DNA of 32,475 nt from JBGSBR01 sp041730495 (GCA_041730495.1 JBGSBR010000011.1:1-32475); one strand, 5' to 3'; counted from the stretch's first letter, positions 14,049-22,332 are shown. Notes: generated from the letters alone by a model not told the origin. Translations and numbers: made by a program.

Positions 14049-14906
14049 TTACTTCTTTAACCAAGATATACCTGCACCTGCCTCACGTGCATAAATATAA
14101 GTAAACTGTGCACCAAAAAAGAAAATCAAAGCGGTGTAATATAGCCATAGTAAGAAGACAATCAATGAACCTGCAGCGCCAAATAATGTACCAATTGTTG
14201 CGAAGTGAAAATAAAGTGATAGAACATAGCGGCCAAGCATATATAAGATGGTCGTCACACCAGCTCCGACCAGTATGTCAGACCAGTGAATCTTTTTCAG
14301 AGGTACAAATCTAAATAGTAATGCAAATAACAGCATGACGGTAAGACCGAGAACAAATGTGTCAGAGATAGAGGTAAAGATAGTCGGAGCACTTGTTAGT
14401 TTCACTAAAGAGATCGTGAAGATACTCAATAATAAATTGGATACAAGTATGAATAATAGTAAGATGCTTGATCCACATAGCAAGATAAAGGAAATCAAAC
14501 GGTTTTGAATGCGCGAGCTAATACTTGTATTTGGGTACGTATCAATACCCCACAAGATATGAAATGATCGTTGTAATTGTATGAAAATACTTGAAGCTCC
14601 TAAACATAGACCGCCGATGCCAGCCCAGTACGCCCAGGTATCGATATTTGCATTGGTAAGTAACCGTTTAATCACTCCTTGAACCATTATTCCCACTTGA
14701 GGACCGAATAAGAGACTGGCTTCTCCAATAATTGTTGATTGGTTTGTCAGATCTGTTACGATCAGTCGAGCGACCGATAACATGATCAAAATTACTGGTA
14801 TAAAGGCAAATAAGGCATAAAACGAGAGGGCAGCAGCCATATCACTCACATGATGTGTTTTAAGCGATGTGACAGTCTTTGTAAAAATTCCTAACACTTT
14901 TTTCAT
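14049..14906 (-). CDS. YihY/BrkB-family membrane protein
   Basis: The 285-aa protein has about six membrane segments and the family hallmarks: an N-terminal AAALSFYALFAFIPVILIML, a central FFALLF-type helix and a C-terminal GAQFTYIYARE before the end. The family was once called RNase BN by mistake and is now treated as an inner-membrane protein of unknown transport or permease function; BrkB of Bordetella gave it its name. A TACAAT box stands 15 nt before the ATG at 14906. It is divergent from a secreted CAP protein, with a gap of 52 bp. Confidence 0.9.
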   Translation of the reverse strand: MKKVLGIFTKTVTSLKTHHVSDMAAALSFYALFAFIPVILIMLSVARLIVTDLTNQSTIIGEASLLFGPQVGIMVQGVIKRLLTNANIDTWAYWAGIGGLCLGASSIFIQLQRSFHILWGIDTYPNTSISSRIQNRLISFILLCGSSILLLFILVSNLLLSIFTISLVKLTSAPTIFTSISDTFVLGLTVMLLFALLFRFVPLKKIHWSDILVGAGVTTILYMLGRYVLSLYFHFATIGTLFGAAGSLIVFLLWLYYTALIFFFGAQFTYIYAREAGAGISWLKK

Positions 14907-14958
14907 AGTCAGAACTGGAATATTGTATACATTTATGGTACAATACTTGTTATCGTTT

Positions 14959-15624
14959 ATGATAACGAAACTTATTCAGGCAGCTCTGATTGTGTTCATA
15001 ATGAGCATAATTGCTGCCGCAATACCTCCCACCACAAACGCAAAAACTATAGTCATACCACGAAGTCAAAAGCAGGAATTATGTCCTGTTGTTCTTGAAC
15101 CGCAACAATACTGTAGTGACAAAGATGAATGTGTCAAAGGTGTAGCTGTAGAGTTGCCAACTCCGACGCCAACTGCTAAAAAAAGACCTACTCCGACAGT
15201 AACTTTAACCGAAGAAACTCAAACTAATGAAGAAAATGCTACTGTGGAAGAAACGACTGTGGCTGCAATATCAGCTGAAGCTGAAGAAATATTTAGCATG
15301 ATTAATACTCATCGATCTGCACTTGGTCTTCCTGCTTATCAAAAAGATGAAAAACTCTGTGAGATCGCTCGTTCACGTGCACCAGAGCTAAACAATGAAA
15401 TATTTGGAGACAGTAGTATTCATGCAGGATTTTATGCACGTGATATACCATTCTGGATCACCGAAAATATGGCAGGCATGGGCTCTGTTGCTGCCAACTT
15501 TCAATGGTGGTTGAACTCTACTATCCATCGTCAAGCAATCGAAAGTAGTGCTTTCCAATACACTTGTGGTGTCTGTACAGATGGTACCTGCGCGCAGCTT
15601 TTCACCAGCTGGCAACCAAAATAA
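14959..15624 (+). CDS. Secreted CAP-domain (SCP/PR-1) protein
   Basis: I choose the ATG at 14959 because it gives a clean signal peptide (MITKLIQAALIVFIMSIIAA with cleavage near TNA-KT); earlier starts at 14869 and 14935 add an odd hydrophobic lead. A Thr/Pro/Glu linker (residues about 60-110) leads to the CAP domain: EIFSMINTHRSALGLPAY, a His after DSSIHAGF, ITENMA (Glu) and STIHRQAIES (His). Two pairs of Cys near the end (TCGVCTDGTC) can form disulfides. CAP proteins are secreted and often bind lipids or act at the surface. A TACAAT box lies 14 nt before the chosen start. Confidence 0.8.
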   Translation: MITKLIQAALIVFIMSIIAAAIPPTTNAKTIVIPRSQKQELCPVVLEPQQYCSDKDECVKGVAVELPTPTPTAKKRPTPTVTLTEETQTNEENATVEETTVAAISAEAEEIFSMINTHRSALGLPAYQKDEKLCEIARSRAPELNNEIFGDSSIHAGFYARDIPFWITENMAGMGSVAANFQWWLNSTIHRQAIESSAFQYTCGVCTDGTCAQLFTSWQPK

Positions 15625-15685
15625 TCTTCTCTCAACTCACTTCGTTATTGTAATTTGTATTATGGGTTTGTATATTTAATGATCT

Positions 15686-16369
15686 ATGGACAATAATACA
15701 AAACCCACTCAACCCCAACCAGAAGATGCTCAGGATATGGACGAAGTAATAGTTGAAGATGTAACACCAGCCGAAACTGATGATGTACAGGTTGATCAAC
15801 CAGTAGAAGACGATAGTACAGAAGCTGTTGACCTCGAAGAAGCAATCAAGCCATCAACAGAAGGTATCGAAGAAGCTCCAACCACAGAAGATGGCAAGCT
15901 TGAAGAAGTAGATCTCGGTGACGAAACACCTGAAGAAGATGATGAGGAAGAAAAACCAGAGCGAGTACCTTTTGAAGCTGCCGGATCTCTCAATATCATC
16001 GGACTTGAAAATATGATCAATAGTTATATGGGTGATCTGGAAAAAGTCCAAGATCAGATCAAAGCTCAAAATCAGATGCTGAAAGACGCTTTAGAAAACG
16101 ATGCTGAGTATATGGAGCTTCAGAAAAAAGCCACAGATATCAACAAAGCTAAAAAAACTGTCAAAGATAAACTCGTCAAAGATCCAGCTTTATCTGTAGT
16201 ACAGCAAAAAATTGATGAGCTGAAGTTTGAGATCAAAGATATCAGAGATGCAATCTCCGGCTATGTCGAGCAGTACTACGAACAAAGTGGACTGAGACAG
16301 ATCACTGGTGCAGATGGCGAGATTCATGAAATCATCACCTCTGTAAAGCTTGTGAAGAAAAGAGTCTAA
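15686..16369 (+). CDS. Acidic and coiled-coil protein (227 aa), unknown
   Basis: The first 95 residues are very rich in Asp, Glu, Pro and Thr and look disordered (EEDDEEEKPERV). They are followed by a conserved-looking EAAGSLNIIGLENMINSYMG and a long coiled coil (residues about 105-205: KVQDQIKAQNQMLKDALEND and onwards), ending in a short beta-like tail. There is no signal peptide. This could be a scaffold or a nucleoid- or translation-associated protein, but the family is unknown. A TTTAAT box lies 5 nt before the ATG, and the large hairpin at 16389-16456 lies beyond the stop. Confidence 0.7.
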   Translation: MDNNTKPTQPQPEDAQDMDEVIVEDVTPAETDDVQVDQPVEDDSTEAVDLEEAIKPSTEGIEEAPTTEDGKLEEVDLGDETPEEDDEEEKPERVPFEAAGSLNIIGLENMINSYMGDLEKVQDQIKAQNQMLKDALENDAEYMELQKKATDINKAKKTVKDKLVKDPALSVVQQKIDELKFEIKDIRDAISGYVEQYYEQSGLRQITGADGEIHEIITSVKLVKKRV

Positions 16370-16388
16370 TCAAATCTACTAAACGTTT

Positions 16389-16456
16389 GATACCTCAATT
16401 TTATTGCCGGGTCACCCCTCGGGAGAACCCACCCGATTGCAATAAAATTAGGTATC
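16389..16456. terminator. Long hairpin between convergent genes
   Basis: GATACCTcAATTTTATTGC (16389-16407) pairs with GCAATAAAATTAGGTATC (16439-16456), giving 18 bp with one bulged C. An inner CGGGT/ACCCG stem and a CCC/GGG tip continue the fold. It sits 20 bp after one gene and 67 bp before the end of the opposing gene, so a two-way terminator is the simplest reading, but no U-tract follows the stem. Confidence 0.55.
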
Positions 16457-16518
16457 TTCACTAATTGAATAGCTTCATATATATATTGAACCGTGCGTAA
16501 TTAACTTCAGTGAAGATA
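16453..16518. repeat. Second inverted repeat overlapping the long hairpin
   Basis: TATCTTCACT (16453-16462) and AGTGAAGATA (16509-16518) are a perfect 10-bp inverted pair 46 nt apart. The first arm shares four bases with the long hairpin's right arm, so the two structures compete. Confidence 0.45.
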
Positions 16519-16522
16519 AAGC

Positions 16523-16846
16523 TTACACACTTCGTGTGCCTTGAAAGAGGTGATATGCAAGCCCGATAACGAGTGCAATAAGTAAGATATTTGGGAGTCC
16601 CGTGATCGCGATAATACCAAAGAATGCGAGTAACCAAAGAAGGAGTACCACTCCGGCCATTACACGAAGTGCACCAGGTAATAACTCGATTACCCAGACA
16701 ATGATCAAGAAAACAAGTAAATCATATAAGCTAATTGAACGGCCTAATAGATTAAATAGCACAATATCGTGAATCGCGAAAAAAGGAAGTTGAATATAAC
16801 CAAGTGCGACTAAGATGATGAGGAAAATAAGTACTGCGACTTCCAT
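16523..16846 (-). CDS. Small multi-pass membrane protein (107 aa), unknown
   Basis: Three to four membrane segments cover nearly the whole length (MEVAVLIFLIILVALGYIQL, then SLYDLLVFLIIVWVIELLPG and two more). No family is recognised; a YggT- or DUF-like envelope protein is possible. The start is placed at 16846 rather than 35 codons upstream because TATACT (16853-16858) stands exactly 6 nt before this ATG and the longer version begins with non-membrane residues that do not fit. It is divergent from a holin-like membrane protein. Confidence 0.65.
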   Translation of the reverse strand: MEVAVLIFLIILVALGYIQLPFFAIHDIVLFNLLGRSISLYDLLVFLIIVWVIELLPGALRVMAGVVLLLWLLAFFGIIAITGLPNILLIALVIGLAYHLFQGTRSV

Positions 16847-16852
16847 AGTTTG

Positions 16853-16858
16853 AGTATA
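16853..16858 (-). promoter_or_regulatory. -10 box of the 107-aa membrane-protein gene (leaderless)
   Basis: TATACT, then 6 nt, then ATG at 16846. This position decides the start codon. Confidence 0.6.
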
Positions 16859-16909
16859 ACATAAACGTGGATTTCGTAAAGAAAATGTAATATCGGATAT
16901 GTAATCTTG

Positions 16910-16938
16910 TTGACGAATCAGTTTATTCTTGATACAAA
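16910..16938 (+). promoter_or_regulatory. Promoter of the holin-like gene (leaderless)
   Basis: TTGACG (16910-16915), a 17-bp spacer and TACAAA (16933-16938) form a good promoter; the ATG at 16945 follows after 6 nt. Confidence 0.65.
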
Positions 16939-16944
16939 TACAGT

Positions 16945-17283
16945 ATGGCATTACTCATAAATTTACTAATCAACTCGCTTGCAGTCGGTATTACTGCTTA
17001 TTTATTACAAGGTGGCGTAACTATTGAAAGTTTCAGTACAACAATAGTAGTCGCAATCGTGCTCGGTGTATTAAATACATTTATTAAGCCTATTCTCTCA
17101 TTACTTGCATTACCGATTACAGTTATAACCTTAGGCATCTTTTCTTTTATCATCAACGGACTCATTATCTTACTTGCTAGTAACATTGTCCCAGGATTCC
17201 GTGTCGATGGTTTCCTATGGGCAGTACTCTTCAGCATCGTGCTCTCAGTCGTGAGCTCAGTGCTTGGGATGTTCACCAAATAA
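16945..17283 (+). CDS. Phage-holin-family (YvlD-like) membrane protein
   Basis: This 112-aa protein has four membrane helices and the family pattern: an N-terminal INSLAVGITAYLLQGGVTIE, GVLNTFIKPILSLLALPITV (the NxxxRP-like turn is NTFIKP), LGIFSFIINGLIILLASNIV and PGFRVDGF before the last helix. The family is called phage holin family 4 superfamily IV in databases, but most bacterial members, such as YvlD, are chromosomal and not known to act as holins. No phage gene is near. It should be an inner-membrane protein of unknown role, possibly tied to envelope stress. Confidence 0.85.
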   Translation: MALLINLLINSLAVGITAYLLQGGVTIESFSTTIVVAIVLGVLNTFIKPILSLLALPITVITLGIFSFIINGLIILLASNIVPGFRVDGFLWAVLFSIVLSVVSSVLGMFTK

Positions 17284-17335
17284 TGTGATATAGTGTATCT
17301 GCTATTGAAGATCTTCACTTCTAGTTATGTAGTTG

Positions 17336-17341
17336 TATACT
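17336..17341 (+). promoter_or_regulatory. -10 box of the DUF2130 gene
   Basis: TATACT, then 7 nt to the ATG at 17349. TTCACT about 16 bp upstream may be the -35 box. Confidence 0.55.
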
Positions 17342-17348
17342 AATTTAT

Positions 17349-18557
17349 ATGAACGATACTATCCTTTGCCCAAGTTGCGGCAAACCTATACCACTGACGC
17401 AAGCTATCAGCCATCAGATTGATGAAAAATATCGTAAAGAGATGGAGGCAGAACGTCAAAAATCTGAAGCTGAAAAGCTCAAACTGATCGAGCAAGCTAA
17501 AAGAAGGATTGAAGAAGAAAAAGAGAAAGCATTAAAAGGTGCTGAAGCGGATATTCGTATCAAAATCACGAAAGAGATGGAGCTAAAAATCAAAGACTCA
17601 GATAACGAACGCAAAGAGCTCAATGAGCAAAATAAACTTCTTCAAGAACAGTTGCTGGAACTGAATAAAACGATGAGACAGCTACGCAATGAAAGTCGAG
17701 AAAAAGAGCTTGAGCTTACTAAACGTTTCAATGAAGAACAAGAAAAACTCAGGCTGCAAGAACAGCATCGTCTCGAAGAACAGTATAAGTTTCAACTGCT
17801 AGAAAAAGATAAAAAACTGCTTGATGCACTCAAAGCCAATGAGGATCTGCAACGTAAACTCACTCAAGGTTCGCAACAGATGCAAGGTGAGGTCCTCGAG
17901 CTTGCAGTGGAGGAGATGTTACAGCACGAATTCCCGTATGATCGTATCGAGCCAGTCCCCAAAGGTGTGACTGGAGCAGATCTCATTCAAACTGTTTGCA
18001 ATGCAGTAGGTAAACCTTGTGGTCAGATCATCTGGGAGCTCAAACGCACCAAGAGTTGGAGTAATGCTTGGGTGCCCAAGCTTAAAGATGATCAACGAAA
18101 AGTAAAAGCTGAGATTGCAATTTTGATCTCTGATATGCTTCCAGATACCATCAATCATTTTGGTCAGATTGAAGGTGTTTGGGTCTGTAAATTTGAGTAT
18201 ATAGTCGGCATCGCATATGCACTGCGTAATCAACTATTGGAAACTGCTTCACTTAAGGCTGCCTCAGATGGTAAAGCTGGGAAGATGGAGGTTTTGTATA
18301 ACTATATTACGAGTATTGAGTTTCGTCATCGTGTCGAAGCGATACTTGAAGCTTTCACTGGTATGCAAGAAGAGATTGAACGTGAAAAACGTTGGTATGC
18401 ACAGAAGTGGTCTCGTGAAGAAAAGCATCTACGTAAAGTACTGGATACAACACTTGGTATGCATGGTGAGCTGCAAAGCATCACTGGGAAAACCATACCA
18501 GAGCTCGAGCAGATGAATGAGTTGCCAGGTGAAGAGGTCGAACAAGAGTTGTTCTGA
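17349..18557 (+). CDS. DUF2130 domain protein
   Basis: The 402-aa protein starts with a half zinc site ILCPSCGKPI (Cys7, Cys10), followed by a long charged coiled coil (residues about 25-175) and then the DUF2130 core with MQGEVLELAVEEMLQHEFPY, KGVTGADLIQ, GQIIWELKRTKSWSNAWVPK and LISDMLP. The core E...D...ExK pattern resembles PD-(D/E)XK nucleases, so a DNA-acting role is plausible but not shown. A second helical region closes the protein. Members are usually encoded singly, as here. Confidence 0.88.
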   Translation: MNDTILCPSCGKPIPLTQAISHQIDEKYRKEMEAERQKSEAEKLKLIEQAKRRIEEEKEKALKGAEADIRIKITKEMELKIKDSDNERKELNEQNKLLQEQLLELNKTMRQLRNESREKELELTKRFNEEQEKLRLQEQHRLEEQYKFQLLEKDKKLLDALKANEDLQRKLTQGSQQMQGEVLELAVEEMLQHEFPYDRIEPVPKGVTGADLIQTVCNAVGKPCGQIIWELKRTKSWSNAWVPKLKDDQRKVKAEIAILISDMLPDTINHFGQIEGVWVCKFEYIVGIAYALRNQLLETASLKAASDGKAGKMEVLYNYITSIEFRHRVEAILEAFTGMQEEIEREKRWYAQKWSREEKHLRKVLDTTLGMHGELQSITGKTIPELEQMNELPGEEVEQELF

Positions 18558-18580
18558 TTTCTGCTACAATAAATTACTCC

Positions 18581-19216
18581 ATGAAACAAGATACTACTAC
18601 AACTCAGCGCAAGGATACGATGCATACAGTGGGTAAGTTTAGTATTGCACTACCACTTATGATTATGGTTTTTGCCTTGGTATTCGCTACCCGACCCAAG
18701 CCAGTAGTGAGACAAAATCTTTCTCTCACACCGACTGTATCTATGAACAGCAGCGCTCAAGAAGCTTCAACGACAGCTGACATAAAGATTGATTTAAAAG
18801 GACCGCTTAACTGTGCATATAAAACATCAACCCAGCAGATAAAAGTAGCGATAAAAGATGAACAAGTTGCGGCAACTATTGTAGAACAAACAACAAAACG
18901 ATTTATTATACGTGCAGGAGATTGTGTGTACTTATGGAACGATAAAGAGTTTACTGGACAAAAAATATGTGGAGTGAATCAGTATGCATCTATGTTCGGT
19001 ATGGTTTCTAGTTTGCCATTTTTTAAACCAGAGATGTTACTGACTATGTTAAATCAGATGAGTGATAAACCAGAGGTAGCATCAGTTTCACAGTTGCCGT
19101 TTGCTGCTGTTATGAAGCAATGTAAGAAATCTGAAGTAGATACAGCAGTATTTAATCTCCCAACTAATATTACATTTGAGCTTGCGTCTCCTGCTGTTAC
19201 TAGTTTTAAGCCATAA
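18581..19216 (+). CDS. Unknown 211-aa membrane-anchored protein
   Basis: After a short cytoplasmic start there is a membrane segment at about residues 19-36, then a Ser/Thr linker and an extracytoplasmic domain with LNCAYKT, IIRAGDCVYLWNDKEF, GQKICGVNQY and a late Cys. The motif order resembles the 220-aa anchored protein at 10949-11611 (KCTFEYN ... ITDGDFMYTW), so the two may share a fold. Function is unknown. An extended -10 element (TGC-TACAAT, 18565-18570) lies 10 nt before the ATG. Its TAA stop lies in the A-run that forms the U-tract of the opposing 5S rRNA terminator. Confidence 0.65.
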   Translation: MKQDTTTTQRKDTMHTVGKFSIALPLMIMVFALVFATRPKPVVRQNLSLTPTVSMNSSAQEASTTADIKIDLKGPLNCAYKTSTQQIKVAIKDEQVAATIVEQTTKRFIIRAGDCVYLWNDKEFTGQKICGVNQYASMFGMVSSLPFFKPEMLLTMLNQMSDKPEVASVSQLPFAAVMKQCKKSEVDTAVFNLPTNITFELASPAVTSFKP

Positions 19217-19221
19217 AAAAA

Positions 19222-19342
19222 GCCTGGCTACGACCTACTTTCCCTGTTCTCCGATTTGGAGCAAGTATCATCGGCGCTAATCTGTTTCAATACTCTGTTC
19301 GGGATGGGAAGAGTTGGTTCCAGATCGCTCAAATAACCAAGC
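19222..19342 (-). rRNA. rrf: 5S ribosomal RNA, solitary gene
   Basis: The minus strand reads as a full 5S rRNA of about 121 nt: terminal helix GCTTGGTTA with TAGCCAGGC, the loop region CCCATCCCGAACAGAGTATT, GAAACAGATTAGCGCCGATG, and GGGAAAGTAGGTCG before the closing stem. A run of seven T (19215-19221) follows directly and would end transcription. No 16S or 23S gene is within the window, so this copy is unlinked at least over 13 kb on the right and 19 kb on the left. The mature 5' end is placed from helix pairing. Confidence 0.93.
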
Positions 19343-19348
19343 AAACCT

Positions 19349-19377
19349 ATTATAACCTAGACATATGAAGTATGCAA
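19349..19377 (-). promoter_or_regulatory. Promoter of the 5S rRNA gene
   Basis: TTGCAT (19372-19377), a 17-bp spacer and TATAAT (19349-19354) stand 6 nt upstream of the first base of the 5S helix. The 6-nt distance matches the -10 to ATG distance at many protein genes here, which supports their leaderless starts. Confidence 0.75.
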
Positions 19378-19435
19378 GAGTGATGCTGCTGAGATTGATA
19401 TATATAGGCAGGTTTTTGCTATAATGAATATAATC

Positions 19436-19984
19436 ATGGCAGATATCACTAAGCCGAGTCATAACATCAGTCATTCTTTTAACATCTTACCTGATGTGAG
19501 TTTTGAAACGCAGGGACCGACAGAAACGGTTTATCTGGTACTACGCAAGCATCCTATAACTCAGATTTGGTGGATACTAAATGCAATACTGCTTCCTGTT
19601 GTCGGATTATATGTGGGAAATACATTTTTGCCTCAGTTTTTCACTCCAGGCCAGTTACTGACATTTAATCTTTTTTTGATCATTTTTACCTTTAGTTACG
19701 CGTGGATTAATTTCTTGTTATGGTATTTTACTGTTGGAATAATCACTAATGAAAGAGCAGTTGATCTGGATTTTTATAATGTGCTGTATAAAGAGTTTAC
19801 CGCTACGACAATTAAGCAAATCAGTGAGATTACTACCAAAATTGGAGGATTTATTGGTTCATTATTTAACTACGGCACTGTATTTGTGAAAACCCAGGGG
19901 TTTGAACAAAATATGGAGTTTGATCTGGTGCCGTACCCGTCTGAAGTGGTGCGAGTCATCAATGATTTACAGAATCAAACATAG
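19436..19984 (+). CDS. Membrane protein with bacterial PH-like domain
   Basis: This 182-aa protein has two membrane helices (about residues 44-65 and 75-100) followed by a PH-type domain with TVGIITNERAVDLDFYNVLY, EFTATTIKQISEITTK and GSLFNYGTVFVKTQGFEQN. This is the YdbS/YdbT arrangement, where the domain faces the cytoplasm; the biological role is unsettled. I start at 19436, not at the ATG at 19424, because TATAAT covers 19420-19425 and so the earlier ATG would be inside the promoter. A small membrane protein and a large membrane protein follow on the same strand. Confidence 0.8.
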   Translation: MADITKPSHNISHSFNILPDVSFETQGPTETVYLVLRKHPITQIWWILNAILLPVVGLYVGNTFLPQFFTPGQLLTFNLFLIIFTFSYAWINFLLWYFTVGIITNERAVDLDFYNVLYKEFTATTIKQISEITTKIGGFIGSLFNYGTVFVKTQGFEQNMEFDLVPYPSEVVRVINDLQNQT

Positions 19985-20025
19985 AATCTTTTAATCATAC
20001 GAGGGATATGATAGATTAAATACAC

Positions 20026-20259
20026 ATGGAAGAATTTTTTGCATTTTTCAATTCTGCAGCTTTTTTTACTTTATTTTTTAAAGCCTTTGCAGTCTTTTTT
20101 GCTTTTTTTTATCTGATCTACGCCATTATCATCACGCGACAAACACAGATTATGAATAAAACTTTGAGTACTCATACTGGACCCATTATTTTTGCCTTAT
20201 CGTTTTTGCAAATTATTTTTGCATTACTATTAATCATCGCCTCATTAACTCTTTTATAA
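20026..20259 (+). CDS. Small two-helix membrane protein (77 aa)
   Basis: Two hydrophobic helices flank a short polar loop with ITRQTQIMNKTLSTHTGP; the Phe-rich first helix is striking (FFAFFNSAAFFTLFFKAFAV). The layout resembles a family I know from CPR genomes as DUF5657, though I cannot confirm membership. It ends 3 nt before the ATG of the 684-aa membrane protein, so the two are co-transcribed. Function is unknown. Confidence 0.7.
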   Translation: MEEFFAFFNSAAFFTLFFKAFAVFFAFFYLIYAIIITRQTQIMNKTLSTHTGPIIFALSFLQIIFALLLIIASLTLL

Positions 20260-20262
20260 CGT

Positions 20263-22317
20263 ATGTTATACGCCCATGTTGCAAGCTATACTGGAAAACA
20301 ACCTCATGCTGGGTATGTGGGGACATTTGCTGAGCAAGATATTTTCGTAATCCTTGCTATCGAAGAAGGTGTGACCCCAGAAGAAGGCAAAAAAATGCTC
20401 GAAAGTTTGAAAACTGCCTTGCTCTCTCAACCGCTTGCGACTCTTGAATCATTTGAAAATGCTATTAGTCAGCAGATGCTGCGACTCAATGTACCAGCTC
20501 ATTTTAGTTTGGCAGGAGGACTTTTTAAGGAAAAGATTTTGTATGTAAAAACAGTTGGTGCAGGTGAGATATATTTTCGTCGTAGTAAAGATTTTGACAA
20601 ACTCATGGATGGTGATAAAAGTGCATCCGGATATCTGCAAGAGTTTGATTGTGCAGTACTGACGACTTCCAAGATTCACGAAGTGATTGGTGAAAACCCT
20701 GATATAAAAGCATTTGTAGATCTCTATGCTCCTCAAGATGTAGTAGAGAGGATGGAAAATGAAGAGTACACCGAAGAAGAGCGTGGGTTTGTCAGTTTAT
20801 TTGTTGAGTTCAATTCAGAACCTGCTGATGAACCATATCATGTCCTGCGTGAAGAAAAAACAGTTGAAGCCACATATACTATGGATGAAATGAAACCTGT
20901 TGTGCCAGCGAGTAGCTCAGCATCATTTCCGTTTCAAACTGTAGAAGAAATTGATGATGATCCTGAAAAAGAAACTTTTATCACTGATAAACATGATACT
21001 GAATCTTCTGTTGCCCCTCCAACTGTCCCACCGGTAACACCACCAACAATTCCCACGACCCCAATCTCACCGCCACCTGTCATTGAAGGGCCGCTGCAAT
21101 CTGTAGAAGCTGAACCAGTCTTATCTTCTGAACCTCCCACTCTACCGCCCCAAAATGTACCCGCAGCACCTGTCACATCAGTAGAAAAAAAATCATTTAA
21201 ATTGCCGTTCTTAAGCTCTTTAGAAAATCTCCGCACCAAGAAAATAGCGGTCATTGCTGCTGTAATAATTTTTGCAATCTTGATCTGGAGTGTCGTCTTT
21301 GGTTACCAACGTCGTGCTGAAGCACAGCTTCAACAACGCGTTGAAGCAGTCGAGATGTCTATAAATGAAAAATTGACACAAGCTGAAGATGATGCAATTA
21401 TTGATTTAGATGGTGCGTTAGCATTGCTGACAGAAGCAAAGCAAGAGTTGGATGACTTGAAGAAAGAAGTCGGTGGAAAGAAGCAGTCTGATGTTGAGCG
21501 TATCGCCAAAAGGATTCAAACAACAGAAGCGACATTACTAAAAAAAGAAGAGAAAGCATATGAAGAGTTTTATGACCTGGCACTCGAGAATGAAAAAGCC
21601 AAAGGTGATGCAGTGTATTACACAGATGGATCGATCGTGATGCTCGATCAGCAAAATAAAACTGTCTATGTGCTAGATCAAGAACAAAAATCACTTGATA
21701 AATATACAGCGGCTGAAGTAAGCGCTGCTTCACGTGTGGCTCTGTATGAGGATAAACTATATATATTAAATCCTGATGCTGGTGTATTTGAGTTTACATC
21801 AGAGACGAAAACCAAAAAAGTAATCGATGCTGATAGTGACTGGGGTAGTATCGCAGATATAGAGATTTACAACGGAAATATTTATCTGCTTGATGAAGAT
21901 AATGTGGCAATTTATAAATATCTTGTCACTGCAAATGGATTTGGTGATATAACTGACTATTTTGTCGAAGATCAATCTGCTGTACTTACAAAGCCGTCTG
22001 ATTTGGTAATTGATTCGTCAGTGTATGTAGCTTCACCTGATAGTGTAGTTAAATATACACAAGGAGCAACTGATGAATTTGAAACGACATATCCTGTCGA
22101 TTCTCCTGCTATTACCGGAGTATATACTGATAGTGAGATTGAGCAAGTTTATGCTTGGAGTACTCAGACAGCCACTGTATATATTATGGATAAAAATGGC
22201 ACATATGAACGGCAGATCCAATCAGGCATTATCAAAAAAGCAAAAGGTATCTTTGTAATTGAGAGTGTTATGTATATTTTTGACGGTCAAAAGATCTACA
22301 CAATCTTGTTAAACTGA
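20263..22317 (+). CDS. 684-aa single-pass protein with PP2C-like N-domain and beta-propeller-like C-domain
   Basis: The cytoplasmic N-terminal 170 residues have the order of a degenerate PP2C-type phosphatase domain (AGYVGTFAEQDIFVILAIEE, HFSLAGGLF, TVGAGEIYFRR, CAVLTTSKIHEVIG), but the metal-binding Asp residues are not obvious, so activity is doubtful. A Pro/Thr-rich linker (residues about 245-310) precedes one membrane helix (about 328-347). An extracytoplasmic coiled coil follows (350-440), then repeats such as VYYTDGSIVMLDQQNKTVYV and NIYLLDEDNVAIYKY, which look like beta-propeller blades. The direct neighbour downstream is an ECF sigma factor, hinting at signalling across the membrane. 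Confidence 0.7.
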   Translation: MLYAHVASYTGKQPHAGYVGTFAEQDIFVILAIEEGVTPEEGKKMLESLKTALLSQPLATLESFENAISQQMLRLNVPAHFSLAGGLFKEKILYVKTVGAGEIYFRRSKDFDKLMDGDKSASGYLQEFDCAVLTTSKIHEVIGENPDIKAFVDLYAPQDVVERMENEEYTEEERGFVSLFVEFNSEPADEPYHVLREEKTVEATYTMDEMKPVVPASSSASFPFQTVEEIDDDPEKETFITDKHDTESSVAPPTVPPVTPPTIPTTPISPPPVIEGPLQSVEAEPVLSSEPPTLPPQNVPAAPVTSVEKKSFKLPFLSSLENLRTKKIAVIAAVIIFAILIWSVVFGYQRRAEAQLQQRVEAVEMSINEKLTQAEDDAIIDLDGALALLTEAKQELDDLKKEVGGKKQSDVERIAKRIQTTEATLLKKEEKAYEEFYDLALENEKAKGDAVYYTDGSIVMLDQQNKTVYVLDQEQKSLDKYTAAEVSAASRVALYEDKLYILNPDAGVFEFTSETKTKKVIDADSDWGSIADIEIYNGNIYLLDEDNVAIYKYLVTANGFGDITDYFVEDQSAVLTKPSDLVIDSSVYVASPDSVVKYTQGATDEFETTYPVDSPAITGVYTDSEIEQVYAWSTQTATVYIMDKNGTYERQIQSGIIKKAKGIFVIESVMYIFDGQKIYTILLN

Positions 22318-22332
22318 TATAATATCCTTCAT

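Noticed and set aside
16945..17283. Holin-like gene as a sign of a prophage
   Set aside because: The family is mostly chromosomal (YvlD type), has its own leaderless promoter, and no phage structural, lysin or integrase gene is nearby.
20934..21254. Minus-strand 106-aa Gly/Ser-rich frame inside the 684-aa gene
   Set aside because: It is the complement of the Pro/Thr-rich linker and gives a low-complexity shadow.
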